Program-made: the position numbers and the translations under genes | NCBI RefSeq assembly: GCF_032118995.1 | Contig: NC_092656.1 | Span: 13,072,261-13,136,260, forward strand | Direction of reading: 5' to 3' | From: Asterias amurensis | Taxonomy: Eukaryota > Echinodermata > Asteroidea > Forcipulatida > Asteriidae | DNA length: 64,000 nt | Part shown: piece by piece, positions 1 through 12,660 of the stretch | Layout of the letters: every line of letters begins with the position of its first letter | Position numbering within the stretch: the first letter of the stretch is position 1 | The notes under the pieces: model-generated | Seen by the model: only the letters and a program-made list of their open reading frames with translations | Databases searched by the model: none | What the model was told of the DNA's origin: nothing

Positions 1-430
1 ATAACAGGTGTGAGTTGCCAGAGGAAAGAGATGTTTTGTTTTTCCCTCTTTCTGTATTGGAGCTTTCCTGTAAAGTTCCTCGCTTCGCTTAAACAAAACC
101 AAATGGGGCGTGGCTCAAAAAGACACTAGTCAAAACACTGGGAGAACAAAGAGACGTCCACAGCAAACATAGTCTTTTTGAAAGAAAAAAATGGAAATGT
201 CACTCTCCTGTCCGAGTGGTGTCATTTTCGCTCTTTTTAGAGTGAAAGTCAATCTCTGTCCCTCTTTTCGGGTGAAATTGGAACGAACTTCACTTTCAAT
301 CGAGTTGAAAGTACCCGTATTTCACTCTAAGAGTTGTCCACCATATGGCTCTATGCAAGAGTGGTATGGCCGACAAAGCGAGTGTTTTTTGTATAACTCT
401 TTTACATTAAGAGAGTACACCTACATGTAT
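1..430. other. Left edge, no gene seen
   Basis: No coding exon is supported downstream of the channel stop codon. The stretch at about 185-340 repeats short GAGTGAAA/TTTCACTC-like words, which looks like degenerate repeat DNA. The stretch at about 130-180 resembles 11110-11170 (shared GGGAGAACAAAGAGA word). Confidence 0.5.
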
Positions 431-434
431 ACTT

Positions 435-650
435 AGTACTTTACCGAGTCCTGTGAACAAATATCACAGGCATGTTATTCGGTGGGATTCGAACCTACAA
501 CCCTTGCAATTCTTGACCAATGTCTTAACAACTAGAGACTCTGGAGATTGCCCGGTAGCTAGATTACCCGGTATAGCTAGATTGCCCGGAAGAGAGGACT
601 CACAGACTTGGGAAAGTACCGAGTATACAGTGCTAAACACATTGGTGTAT
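435..650 (-). repeat. tRNA-derived SINE fragment
   Basis: Read on the minus strand, about 465-500 contains a clear pol III B-box-like GGTTCGAATCC inside a tRNA-like head. The plus-strand side at about 605-650 (pattern GGGAAAGTACCGAGTATACAG) resembles the sequence after the tRNA-like head at about 1425-1460 bases past 40000. It is too degraded to be a tRNA gene. Confidence 0.55.
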
Positions 651-708
651 GGGTAAAAGTATTCCTTATCCCCGATGCAAATTAAAAATCTATCAGACCT
701 ACATGAGG

Positions 709-3700
709 CTACATGTGTGTATAAATAGAGAGAGTTTGGCCGCCGGTCGAGTTGGTAGCGTCTAACGGTTTCACATTCACCTCGGATGAGGTCACCTTCT
801 TTTTCCCCTTAACCCGCAGTATTGCTATCTTGACTAAGTCGAAGATGAATTCCACAAACTCAAACAGAGTCAGGATGGACACGCCCATGCACAGTCCCAC
901 TTGACCACCTATATCACTGAGGAATCTTGTAAACTGTGAAACGGAAAAAAAAAAACATATTAGAATAATTAGTTTAAAGAATTTAGATACTATTAGTTAT
1001 TGTCAAAGACCAGTCTTCTCGCTTGGTGTATCTCAACATTATGCATAAAATAACAAACCTGCGAAAATTTGAGCTCAAGTGGTCGTCGAAGTTGCGAGAT
1101 AATAATGAAAGAAAAACACCCTTGTCACACGAAGTTCAGGTGCTTGATCTCGGGCCCTCAAAATCTAATTCTGAGGCCTCGAAATCAAACACGTAGAAAA
1201 TTACTTTTGTTTCTGGAAAACTCCGTTACTTCAGAGGGAGCCGTATCTCACAAAGTTCAGGTGCTTAATTTTGGGACCTCAAATTCTAAACCTGAGGTCT
1301 CGAAATCAAGTTTGTGGAAATTACTTCTCGAAAACGACGTTACTTTAGAGGGAGCCGTTTCTCACCATGTGTTATACTATCAACAGCTTCCCATTACTCG
1401 TTACCAAGTGAGGTTTTATGCTAATAATTATTTTGAGTTAAGTACCAATAGTGTCCACTACCTTTAAAAGAATTGAATCAACATCACCTGATTTTGTTGT
1501 GTTTATTTTGGGAAAGAAACTTATTAGTGTTGGCTTTAAGAAGAACCGGTTTCGAACAGTATTCTCTGCCCATCTTCAGGAGAGGTTTACTAAAGTATTT
1601 TTTTACCAAACAAAGCTTTAGACATCACTATCCCAAACCTTACTAAAAATGTCAAAAGTTATGGTTGCAAATAAAATACAGGCACCATTGTTTGGAATTA
1701 ATTACTTTTGAAAGCGTCTGGGTGAGATAAGTTGTTTTAAATTAGTTTTTAAATATTGACTTCGATGTTCACCTTATTTTACTCGCTCTTTTTTACATCT
1801 TTAACGAATTCGAACGAATTCCATCAAATTTTAATGAAATCCAACAAAGTACTACGAACGTCAAGTAGTTAAAAGGTTATTACACGAATTCCAACGACTT
1901 CTTGCATTATTTATTTAAACTGTGTTGTTAAAAGCTCACGTTTTTAGCATACTGTACATGATAGAAGTTACCAACGTCGGGTACGTTCGTGCACACGTCA
2001 TACGTGAGCATGCAATAAGCCCGAAATAGTGACGTCACCTAGAAAATACACAATCTAACGTTCACGTTCTCGTTTTGATAGCTTAACGTGCATCTAAAAC
2101 CTCCCCATGGTGGTAAACATACGTACGTCATAAGCGGGTATCTCAGAAATGTGTTCATGAAGTTGGCTTCCGAGGTACACGTTGAACTTGACCACATTCT
2201 TCCTGTAGATAGAAAAATATGTATCCTTTTATAATCATCTTTAAAGGCAGTGGACACTATTGGTAATTACTCACAATAATTATTAGCATACAATCTTATT
2301 TGCAGGTAAACGAGTAATGGGGAGAGGTCGAAAGTATAGAGACGGCTCCCTCTGAATTAATGTTGTATTCGAGAAAAAAGTAATTTCCACGAAATTGATT
2401 TTGAGACCTCAGGTTTAGAATTTGAGGTCTCGAAACACAGCATCTGAAAACACACAACTTCGTGTAAAACCTTACTTGGTATTGAGTAATGGGGAGAGGT
2501 TGATAATAAAAAAAAACCACTGTGAGAAACGGCTTCCTCTAAAGTGACTTAGTTTTTGAGAAAGGAGTAATTTTCCACGAATTTGATTTCGAGACTTCAA
2601 GCCCTTGAGGTCTCGAAATCAATCATCTGAAAGCACATAAATTTGTGTGACAGTGGTATTTTTTCTTTCATATGCTTATCTCGCAACTCCGACGACCAAT
2701 TGAGCTCCAAATTTCCACAGGTTTATGCATATGTTGAGATAAACCAAGTGAGAAGACTGGTCTTCGACAATAACCAATAGTGTCCACTGTTTTAAATTAT
2801 GATTTTTTTTAGTTTTTGGAGAGTTTGTATAAATTACATAACAGTTCAAAATACAATGACATCATTGTCACCCGGAGTACTGTGTGCTACTTACTCGACA
2901 AAATCGCGCGGCAAGTTCACCTCGTCGAAATCCGGCAGTTGACGCAGTGCTGATACCACCGTTTCCTATTAATTTAAAAGAATTATTTAGAAAATGAAGA
3001 ATACATCATTTTAATAGGCCGGTTGATTTTTGTCCTGCAGTTCGTTCATGCTTAAAAATGTACTGTACACAAATTTAGTACCGTTAAGTTTTACACACGG
3101 CCCTTTACAGAAGCGTTGAAGGTAGAGAAGATTTTTGGCTTACAGGCACTGCCGTCGCTTTTACAAAGTATATGACTCGTCTTATCTCGAGTTATGACGT
3201 CGAGTAACTCGTCCTAACTTAGAATTAATCTTAAGGTCTGCATGCCACAGTGCAGGGTTTGGGACTCGTCCTAAGTCATAAGATTAGTCTTTAAGTTAGG
3301 AAGAGTTTTGTGACGGCTGTACACGTTTGGTAATTGTCAAAGACCAGTGTTCTCACTTGGTGTATCCAATCATAATCATTCAAAAACAAACCTGTGAAAG
3401 TTTGGGGGTCAAATGGTCATCGAAGTTTCGAGAAAATTATGAAAGAAAAACGCCCTTGTTGGACAAATGTGTGTGCTTTCAGATAGGAATAAAAGACCTC
3501 TATAGAAGTCTTTTATTATCTTAGTGAGAAATTACCTCTTTCTCAAAAACTACGTTACTTCAGAGGGAGACGTTTCCCATAATGTGTTATACTATCAACA
3601 ACTCTCCAATGCTCGTTACCAATTCAGTTTTTAAGTTAATTGTTTTGAGTAATTACCAAACGTGTACCTTCCCTTTAAATATCATAACTGTAACGATCGA

Positions 3701-6700
3701 GTCATTCAAATCCCAGGTCAAATTATTGACCCGGATTCCGAGTCCAATTGGGCCCAACTCATTTCTGTGTCAGTTTGACCCATTATTCTGTTTCAAGATG
3801 ACCAATAAATGGTTCAAACTAATAAATCTGAGGCAACATTATTGACTTGGAAAATGCTCATCGTGACTCGGAATCAGGATCAATCCTGACCCTGGAGCTT
3901 TTAGTTTATTATTTTAACTCGGTTTTTGCGCCACACCTTGATCGGTATCATCCATCAATGTGGATTTTTGTTTTTCTTTTTTTCTGCACATAAATAAGAT
4001 TGCTAAGCATTTTTGCATTAATTTGGCAGTTCCTCAAAACGGGCGTTAGTTCTAGATTGTTCTTTTTACAAATTTAGTTTGTTTTATTTATCGTGTTATG
4101 CACCTTGTCCTAAGAACCGATGTTTACCGTAGTAAACCGATCTGACGCTCTTTTCGAGATAGTTGGTTTAAGCTAACCTAAATAGTTAAGCAAATAATCT
4201 AACTTTTAGAAAATTTCTTTCACAAAGTAAAAACAAACTAACTGTTTCACATCAGAAATGACCACAAGATCATTCGAAACCCCAACAAGACACTAAACCA
4301 TTGCTTCGTCCTTCGGATGAGAGGTTAAGCCGTTGGTCGCATGTGTTGTGTTACGCATGTAAAAGAACCCAGTACACTTATCGAAAAGAGAAGGGGTTCG
4401 CCCCGGTGTTCCTGGCTATGGCTGCTGCATTCGCTGTAGCACCTTGTAAACCATTATAAGGTGCTAAATAATAGGGTCTCAGAATTCATCACTGTAATAA
4501 CCTATCTTTCTTAGAGTTTGTATAAAATATTCAGCGCCTTGAGTAACTTGTTTTGTAGATACGTGCGCTATATAAGACCGGTGTTATGTTTACATAGTTA
4601 CTATTTATTAATTTTTTAGCAAGATGAATAGTTTACCACGTGTGCTTGTACTGGCCACTGTGCATTAGAGACAGTCAATTCATACAGCTCTTCTCTGAAA
4701 AAAAAGAAACATACCGTGATTTAACTGTATGTTACTTTGTTTGATTCTGAGTCAGACAACTAAATAAAGGTGTTTTCTTTTTGTATTATTCAAGGGGCGT
4801 TGATTGTCCCACCGGGTATTAATTGGTATTAAGGAAGGTCGGGTTGGTGTTAATACAGAGGTATCTTCCCCTTCCTTCTATCGGTGGACACCTATGTCCA
4901 GATCACATCGGGGCACTATGCGAGTTGGGTTTCCAGATCCTATACCTGAATGCGTGGGTTTTCCCCCGGAATAAATATTGTGCACCAACATACTGAAAGC
5001 TCCTCCATTGTCTTTCCTCAGTGAGGTTCGTGGCCATAAATAAGGTCGTTTCTGAAAATCCGGCAGGGCTGCTTTAATCATGGAGCAAGTTAAATGGACA
5101 CGTTGCCTGGGATCGGTCGAGTTGGTCTTTGAAAGGTGTTTGAATTAAACTTTTTGTTATGAAATGCATCTGGTCATAAGTAGAATAATATAATGATCCA
5201 CACAAACAAGCCTCTAAATTGCACGGTTTTCCTTTGACACGGTCGGCCATTTTGTGGAGTCAACGTTTTGACTCCACAAAATGGCCGACCATTGATTGAA
5301 AAAGGTTTCAAACACTTTTGAAAGACCAACTCGACCGATCCAAAGCAACGTGTCCCTTTAAATATACAGGTAGATTGGACTGGCTCCGACTACGGCTTCG
5401 ACTTTGGCTACGGCTTCGGCTACGGCTACGGTCCAGGTTAATTCTTTATACGTGTCTGGAACAAACATATTCAAGAACAACTGACAGAATATAATGATAT
5501 GTTGTCGCTGTTGCTGTCAGTGTCGCTGTCGTTTTCAGTGTCGCAGTCACTGTCACTGTCAGTGTTGCTGTCGCTGTCACTGTCAGTGTCGCTGTCGCTG
5601 TCACTGTCAGTTTCGCTGTCGCCGTCACTGTCTATGGCATTGGCGTTGGCATTGGCGTTTTTGTGTTTTTGTCTTACTTGCATGGCAATGAACAGTCACA
5701 GGTTAGGGCACCGCTGATGTAGTCATTTACCACCCCTGTATTGCAAAGCTCTGCATGAAAAAAATAATGACAGCGTGGTACACATAATGGCTTAACAGAT
5801 ATGGGGAAGATTCATGATGATTTAAGTCAGGGTTTTTCGACTAGGTGAAATATTTAGATGTCACACAGGGTCATCTTTAAGAAGCAACTGGAGGCGTATT
5901 CCCGCCACATGAACAACTCTTTAATACTTATCATGTACGTGCAGAATAACTCCAAAAATCCACTAACTACTTAACTTGCAGGGAAATTTGACGTCACCTG
6001 ACATTACATAATAACCAACCGCGTACAAAATGTTCTAATTCATCTAACGATGGGCCGAAGTACAACGTACACTTAGTCACATTGAAACCAACTGCCGTAA
6101 TTGGGCCAAATAAAGTATTTTTGTGTTCACAATGTTTTTACTTTTACGTCATACGAAAGTTGAACGTGCTAAACGTTGGTCTAAAATATGCTGACGTTGT
6201 GGCAATGTTGGCCAAACGGGTGACCCGATGACGAATTGACAAATTGACGACGTCACTTTGCAAGTTTTTTCGAACAACTGAACCTGACGTTTGCCAACGT
6301 TTGGCAAACGTAAACATTTGATGGGGTCCTATAGACGATGTGACCTACTATGTTTACATTCAAACCGCCCTCTGTTGGAAAAAACACTGATATATGTCAT
6401 GTTTCGCCGGGCAAAAAGACACGTAGTCATGGTAAGATTGCCGGAGAATCTGTGCCCCATATTATGGAAAATTCACGTGGGCTGAAGGAGAATGTTTCAA
6501 AAGAGGGCGCTATAGGTAGTATAGTTTGTAAACGATTCGCCGTTTTGGGGGGACAGAATCTGCGGTGGTACATAATCTTCTGCCACTGCGGCGTCGTATG
6601 CACCTTAGTGGTATGTTTTTCGACGTTTTTTTCTCCCGCCATTACCTTGTGTTATATTTGTCGATAAGCATGGTGGCTGACTGATGTTATACCCATACCT

Positions 6701-9700
6701 CTGATCAGCACAGCCGCATGATTTCAGTACAAACCCAGCCAAGCAGCTTTTCTCACAAGCCTACAAAATGAAGTACACGTTATCAGTTTAAAGGCAGTGC
6801 ACACTATATTGGTAATTACTCAAAATAGTTATGATAGCATAAAACCGTACTTGGTAACGAGTAATGGGGAGAGGTTGAGAAACGGCTCTCTCTGAAGTAA
6901 AGTAATATTTTCCACAAACTTGATTTCGAGACCTCAGAATTAGATTTTGAGATCTCGAAATCAATTGCATCTGAAAGCACACAACTCCGGATGACAAGGG
7001 TGTTTTTTCATTCATTATTATCTCGCAACTTCGACGACCAATTGAGCTCACATTTTCTGCATGTTGAGATACACCAAGTGAGAAGACTGGTCTTTGACAA
7101 TTACCAATAGTGTCCAGTGTCTTTAAAATGACCCATCATTGTTAAGTTCAATATTTCTGGATTCAAAAATGAAATCTGTTTAAACAAAAGGTGAGCTAAG
7201 CATTCAATGTACAGGCCGTTAACATTAAAATGTTAAACGTCTTTTTTTTTTCATTTTAGCTAATATGAAATATCAAAGGTATGAAGAACTAACCGCTTCT
7301 CAACCACAAAATGTCAACAAGAAAAGTTACTTTTCCTACCTGCTTAGAGTAACTGACATTGAAAATATCGCTGAAGATTGTGCTGTGAGTTGTTGTACAA
7401 TTGGTAATGAAGGGAGCCTTTTTCCTGTCTAGTTTCACCTGCACAATTTATGTTTAAAACATAAATGAGAAGAAAACGACTTCGATTCCCACAATCTCAA
7501 TTTTCAATCTGAACTTATTCGCCTAAAGGAACGTCAGAATTGGTGAGAAATCAAAATGTGATTATCACATATTATTTACATAAAACTTACAAGGTCTAAT
7601 GATGATGATAGTAGAAAACATCCCTTGAAATATTTCTGTTTGAAATGTGATATTTGATGGGAAATAAATAATATAATTTCGCGTTTGGAGTTTATCGCTC
7701 AGAGAACGTTTTATTCATTTATGTTTTGCATCGATGTCATGCACTGTGTAATCGGCTTTTCACTATAATTCTTTCGTGACCCAGATGTCCGATCGATCTT
7801 TAACTTCTACAGGTTTGTCAAAAAAAATTAATTTGTAACGTTCATTTAAGATTAAAGATGCGTGTTTGTCGTATTATTCCAGTTAACACATGCTTCAAAA
7901 CCTGTTCGAAAGCTTGAAGCCTGGTGTTGGCGTTACAATAAGTTCGCGACGAATCATTCACATCTGCTGACTTGCGCTTGACTCTTGCGAAACATTTGCT
8001 GCGAAATCAGCCGTGTGACGTCAAAATTCGTATCGCACTCGTTAGCAAAAACTCGGGCTGTGACGTTGCGATAGAAAGTTCTATGGTCAGTAGTCAGCAC
8101 ACGTGTTCTTCATATAGGGCAAACCAACGTTTCGCTTCCTTATAAACGATTAACCAACTATAACAACCCTTACATGCACTGGACACTTTTGGTAATTGTC
8201 AAAGACCCGTATTCTCACTTGGTGTATCCCAACATATAAATAAAATAACAAACCTGTGAAAATTTGAGCTCAATTGTTCATCCACCTTGTAATAGAATAA
8301 TGAAAGAAAAAATTACTCATGTTGCATTAATTTGTGGGCTTTCAGATGCTTAATAAAAGGCTGCAGCTGAAGTCCTTTAATATTAATTAAGTGAGAAATT
8401 ACCTCTTTCTTAAAAACTACAATACTTCAGAGGGAGCCGTTTCTCACATTTTTTTATACTATCGCCAGCTCTCCATTGCTCGTTACCAAGTAAGTTACTT
8501 TTAATCGCACGATTATTTTGAGTAATTACCAATAGTGTCGTGTGCCTTTAACATTATTTCAGAGTTTTTGTCATTTTGTTTTTCACAAGAAATGTTTGTA
8601 ATATATTTTGTACAATCAACCACCTTCCAACTGACTATAAAGCACACAAATAAACAAACCAGCAACTCTTTAACGGTTTGTTTGGTCAGTTCCTTCCTCC
8701 ATGGTCAGACTACGTAATTGCAAAAGAAAGAACGAGTAACCGTTTCTCAGGATGGCCACTGCACCAGTGTCGCTGATTACACAACTGTACATTTATTTAG
8801 TATTTATTTGCTTACTTCTTCTGGTACAATTAATTAATGTTTGCATTGAAATTGAAGTTAGCACACGTTAAGTATATGTTCGAGTAGGTAAAGTAACGTG
8901 CGCAAAGCTTTTTGGAGGCGTTAAGTGGTCTGTAATTCTTACTGGAGAAGATTATTTTGTTTGTTCCTAATTGGTGCATGGAGAAGATAAACAAACTCAG
9001 AGCGAAACCATTAGAAGAATCCTGTTTGTTCTCTGAATGCAACTATTGTTTCATGCTTGTCAGACAACCCCACTGTATAGCCCTAAGATCAATTTGTTGG
9101 TTACTTCTAAAATCAAAAACTGCTAACGGGCTTAAAGGCAGTGGACACTTGGTAGTTACTCAAAATAATTATTAGCATCAAACCTTACTTGGTAAAGAGT
9201 AATGGGGAGAGGTTGATGGTATAAAACATTGTGAAAAAACGGCTCCCTCTGAAGTAACGTAGCTTTCGAAAAGGAAGTAATTTTCAACGAATTTACCTCA
9301 GATTTAGATTTTGAGGTCTCGAAGTCGAACATCTGAAAGCACACAACATCTCGCAACTTCGACGACCAATTGAGTTCAAATTTTCACAGGTTGGCTATTT
9401 TGTGCATAATTTTGAGATACACCAAGTGAGAAGACTGATGGTCTTTGACAATTGCCAATAGCGTCCAGTGTCTTTAAATAGTACTGTACCATTTAAAATT
9501 GGGTATTTGTCACTTGAACTTTTTTCATTATTTCGATAAAAAAAATATAGACCCCGTCCTCAAGGTTTTGAAAAACTAACTATACTTCTACTTCTAGCTC
9601 ATACAAAACATGACTGGTGACTATCGTCTCACATGCCTTGTGGTGAATCTTTCTTAAAAAGCAGCGAAGAAGGGTATTCAGATTAATCCTTTTTACACTA

Positions 9701-11522
9701 CCTAAAGTCTAATGTGAACTCAATTTTCTTATTCATTGGAAACACGGTTTTTAAATATTGACGATTTTCACTTTTTTACATTAAGAGAGTAGGCCTATGT
9801 ATATGCATGGAAGGACAAACCTTTTTTACAGCAATGAAAGTTTCCTGACCAGGACTGACGGTAATTCCTTCGTCCTCCGGGAATGGCATCTGGTTCTGAG
9901 AGCCAACCATAACCCTCAGTCCAGCAGACTGCTGTAGACTGGATAAATACTCATCGCGTTCTATGAAGAGTTCCATGGTTAATCCTGTAGGTGTGATTGA
10001 GTGACATGACTCAAAACTACTGGTTTCGAAGGACGTTTGTGATTAGCGAAAAACTCCGAAACTATGTTTGTCAGACAATGTTTGGAACAGGTTGGGGAAT
10101 GCAGAACATCACAAAACAACAGCTTGCTGGCGGTGATACGGGATTGGGACTTGAGAGTGAAATATACGTGTAGACAGACGTTCAACTAAATAATGATAAA
10201 GTAACATTAATAAATTATTTGTTAACCTGGAAGGTACGGAAGCCCACTAATGCCAGTAATAAACACATTTCAAATCCAATATTTTCGGATTTGCAATCCG
10301 GCCTAAAGTTAAGAACATTGTAAATCGTGTCGTGATTAATTTAATATAGGCTTGTGATTTCTCACCATACAGTGGCCCTGCCCTGCTGACTTTCTTGACA
10401 TTTTCGCTGAAGAAGTTGAAAGTGTAACAGTTTCCATATATTGCATTGTAGAACTGAGTGAAGTTTCTGTAAGAGGACATACGAATATTGCTGACACAAT
10501 ATGGCTGCCGATTTTCAAACGATGTGTACAAAGTATAAAATACCCTCGCAATTTGGCTCTTGGGGGTCGTTTACACAATGAAAGACCACGCAAACTGTTT
10601 TTCTCTGTTCAACTTGAACCACAGAGAAATATTATTTAACAATAGAAGAACCCGGCAAACCCGTGAAAGGTTGGATGGGCGTCACCCAACTGTGGTTTGA
10701 TGGGCGTGCACTTTTGTTTTGCTTACGGCGGCACCCCTGTGTTCAAACAATAGCATGGAACCCCAAAATAGTCTTTAGAAAAGGGAACCTTTATATAACA
10801 ACAATAGCATGGACCCCACAAAACGGACCCGATGACCTTTACTGTAGGGCGCCCTGTGGGGTCTTTTACACAAAGGAACAATGATCCACACAGTATAATT
10901 ATTTGTTCAATCTGGACCACAACCACATTCTTTAGAAAATGGAATAATAGAACAACAAAAGAAGGACCCCACAAGCCCACAAAACCGGATCCGGAAAGGT
11001 TGCCCTCGCGCGCGTGTGTGTGTGTGCTGGGGCTTGTCTACTATTGTTAACCGGGGACCCAGGAAAAAAGTCACACCGGGGACATTTCTCGGTAGATTTT
11101 GTGATAAAGTCAATGGGGACGTCTGAAAAATGGGAGAACAAAGAGAAGTCCGCGGTCTGCACCATAAACATGCCTGTGTGTGTGGGGGTGTGGGGGGGGG
11201 GGGGGGGGGGGCAAGTGTGACTTCGGTAGACAAACAGGGTTTGTGCCTATACATTTAGTTATTGCGAAGTGTTGTTTAAAAGCTTACGTGGGCCTGCAAG
11301 TATATCCTTCGAATGTACAGGTAAGTAGCATGGAGGTCAAATTATGCCCAGTGCTAAACCTCTCTTCATACGGCATCTTAGCGACGATATTTAGTGCAGC
11401 CAGTGATATATCGTAGTAATGGTCCGTTAATGAGAAGTCAACAACTTCCTCCTGCATCGACAGAGAAAGGGAGTACAAAAATACAGTTATTGTTGTTGTT
11501 GTTGTTCGTGTTGGTGTTGTTG

Positions 11523-11598
<76 letters not shown>

Positions 11599-11657
11599 TG
11601 CTGCTGCCGCTGCTGCTGCTGCTGCTGCTGTTGTTGCCGTTGCCGTTGCCGATGCCG

Positions 11658-11746
<89 letters not shown>

Positions 11747-12282
11747 CTTCTTCTTCTTGTTGTTCTTGTTGTTGTTGTTGTTGTTGTTCTTGTTGTTCTT
11801 GTTGTTGTTGTTGTTCTTCTTCTTCTTCTTGTTGTTCTTGTTGTTGTTCTTGTTGTTGTTGTTCTTGTTGTTCTTGTTGTTCTTGTTGTTCTTGTTCTTG
11901 TTGTTGTTGTACTTACGGTGCTTTCTATGCTGGTAGTATGATGGTAGTATTTGAAGAAGGCTCGAAGTTCTTCGAACATATACATCCCATGGAGCGTGAT
12001 TCTGTTCAGGTTGCACAAGGTGACTGCAGGAAACTTCACTTCTCGTTCGTATTCCAGCTCTACATTTACTGCCACTTCGTAGCTTCTGAATGTGCTAAAC
12101 ATGGACATGGTGTTCACTACGAAAAAGACAAGGGAACTAACAAACAGCAATGCCCACACGATCCGACGATGGTAGCTGGCTGATCTAGCTATATTAGGTA
12201 AACCGTGCGCTCCGCAGTTTTGCATTACGGTGGCCAGGAGATTCGCCATGCTTAGTCGTTGGTCGGCATCATTGGTTCCCAT
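709..12282 (-). CDS. DEG/ENaC family cation channel (ASIC-like), complete, 11 exons, 503 aa
   Basis: Exons, 5' to 3' on the minus strand: 11917-12282, 11288-11451, 10366-10466, 9821-9984, 7340-7438, 6646-6760, 5678-5750, 4637-4694, 2895-2965, 2127-2202, 709-933. All introns are GT-AG, every phase agrees, and the join gives 503 codons plus TAG. An in-frame TAA lies just before the ATG. Landmarks: AHGLP (gating HG motif, residues about 25-29); TM1 at about 41-62; FPAVTLCNLN at about 84-93; the MPFPEDEG and VSPGQET stretch; the cysteine-rich ectodomain motifs SYSKQACEKSC, KSCGCADQRYG and LTCDCSLPC; YELTVSNAQWP; and TM2 at about 440-466 with GVS, the family G-x-S selectivity filter, at 446-448. 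The family forms trimeric, amiloride-type Na+-permeable channels in the plasma membrane. The length is typical. The gating stimulus (protons, peptides, bile acids) cannot be read from the sequence. The exon-4 donor is a weak GTTTGT. Introns carry several MITEs. Confidence 0.93.
986..1467. mobile_element. MITE family A, copy 1 (left tip worn)
   Basis: Member of the commonest repeat in the window: tips of the form TTAAAGGCAGTGGACACTAT and its complement, about 28 bp. The interior holds conserved blocks, including a central hairpin of CGAGACCTCA / TGAGGTCTCG. This copy lies in the last intron of the channel gene and contains a partly repeated centre. Confidence 0.85.
2241..2795. mobile_element. 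MITE family A, copy 2 with internal partial duplication
   Basis: Both terminal repeats are present. The left half with the central hairpin occurs twice (about 2300-2460 and 2470-2640) before a single right half, so this is a partial tandem duplication. It starts 39 bp from the acceptor side of channel exon 10 (2127-2202). Confidence 0.85.
3174..3311. repeat. Fold-back repeat of the TTAGGACTAGTC type, degraded
   Basis: Imperfect inverted repeat built from CTCGTCCTAACTTAGA-like words and their complements. A cleaner copy is at 13028-13160. Confidence 0.6.
3316..3678. mobile_element. MITE family B, copy 1
   Basis: Tips read GGAAGGTACACGTTTGGTAA and complement instead of the family-A tip. The subterminal blocks match family A, but the central hairpin is different (TAAAAGAC...GTCTTTTA type). 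It lies in a channel intron. Confidence 0.8.
4285..4605 (+). repeat. SINE, body type 2 (head missing)
   Basis: Shares CTTCGGATG...AAGCCGTTGGT and CGAAAAGAGAAGGG blocks with the minus-strand copy at 13202-13460. It ends with GCGCTATATAAGA, a tail also seen in the SINE at 39943-40310. The tRNA-like head is not retained. It lies in the intron upstream of channel exon 8's 5' neighbour. Confidence 0.7.
5090..5361. mobile_element. Fold-back element family E, copy 1
   Basis: Nearly the whole element is one inverted repeat. Tips read ACACGTTGCCTGGGATCGGT and complement. The centre is a perfect palindromic stem around CGTT (TTTTGTGGAGTCAACG / complement). Its arms differ from the other three copies in a matched way. 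Confidence 0.85.
5498..5640. repeat. Hexanucleotide minisatellite, (GTCACT/GTCGCT)n
   Basis: Diverged 6-bp units on the plus strand, immediately inside the intron after the donor of channel exon 7 (5678). On the minus strand it reads open as an Asp-Ser-rich peptide, but not in the channel frame. Confidence 0.9.
6788..7126. mobile_element. MITE family A, copy 3
   Basis: Both terminal inverted repeats and the central CGAGACCTCA hairpin are present. It lies in the intron between channel exons 5 and 6, 27 bp from the exon-6 acceptor end (6760). Confidence 0.9.
8174..8551. mobile_element. MITE, mosaic: family-A tips with family-B centre
   Basis: Tips are of the GCACTGGACAC / GTGTC...GTGCC type (A). 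The central hairpin is AATAAAAGGC...GTCCTTTAATA, like family B. It lies in channel intron 4. Confidence 0.8.
9132..9477. mobile_element. MITE family A, copy 4
   Basis: Full-length tips with a shortened central hairpin, in channel intron 4. Confidence 0.88.
10664..11220. other. Degenerate repeat and G-run in channel intron 2
   Basis: The phrase AACAATAGCATGGA(A/C)CCC occurs twice (about 10745 and 10799). A GT-rich stretch is followed by a run of G at about 11192-11211. No exon fits here: channel exons 2 and 3 join in phase across it. Confidence 0.5.
11487..11910. repeat. Triplet-repeat block (TTG/CTG/CCG on plus) inside channel intron 1
   Basis: A run of triplets fills almost all of the 465-bp intron between channel exons 1 and 2. 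On the plus strand it passes from TTG through CTG to CCG, back through CTG, then into long TTG with TTC interruptions. On the transcribed strand these are CAA/ACA, CAG/GCA and CGG/GGC units. The block is strongly strand-asymmetric and has no stop codon in the channel frame. The long proteins readable through it in other frames are artefacts of the triplets. Confidence 0.95.
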
Positions 12283-12660
12283 GTTGCTTTAGAACACAAT
12301 CCCTGACTTTTGTTCTAACCAAAATGTCATTCCTCGCGTGAGATGTAACCTCCGAATGCACACTTTAATTATAGAGCTCCAGCTAATAAAACATAAAAAT
12401 GATTCAATTAAAAACTCAGTGGATTTAGTCTTTAGCACGGAGCCACTACAAGTAAATATGTAAGACATAATGAATTATTTTGTGTAGATCTTTGTAGCAT
12501 CCATCAGATAAATCACCGTAAAGTTACTGGAAATGTTTTAGCCTAAACTTAGTAGTGGCTTCTAACATATTAGCGCTCACATCCGTAACCCAATGTATCG
12601 AGTCGCTTCAATATTCAATACATTCCTGCATAATATTAAAGTGTATGTGGAACTACGTTT

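Noticed and set aside
5471-5717. Asp/Ser-rich and Leu/Ser/Cys-rich proteins
   Set aside because: Translations of the hexanucleotide minisatellite, with no start context or homology.
6646-6700. An earlier donor for channel exon 6 at GTATGG (6698)
   Set aside because: Reading through gives the family pattern QRYGYN...PPCLSTNITQ and the correct phase for exon 7, while stopping at 6699 leaves a phase mismatch.
11394-12016. Long open frames reading as poly-Leu, poly-Asn or poly-Thr/Ala proteins
   Set aside because: They are frames through the triplet repeat in channel intron 1. Exons 1 and 2 of the channel join cleanly across it.
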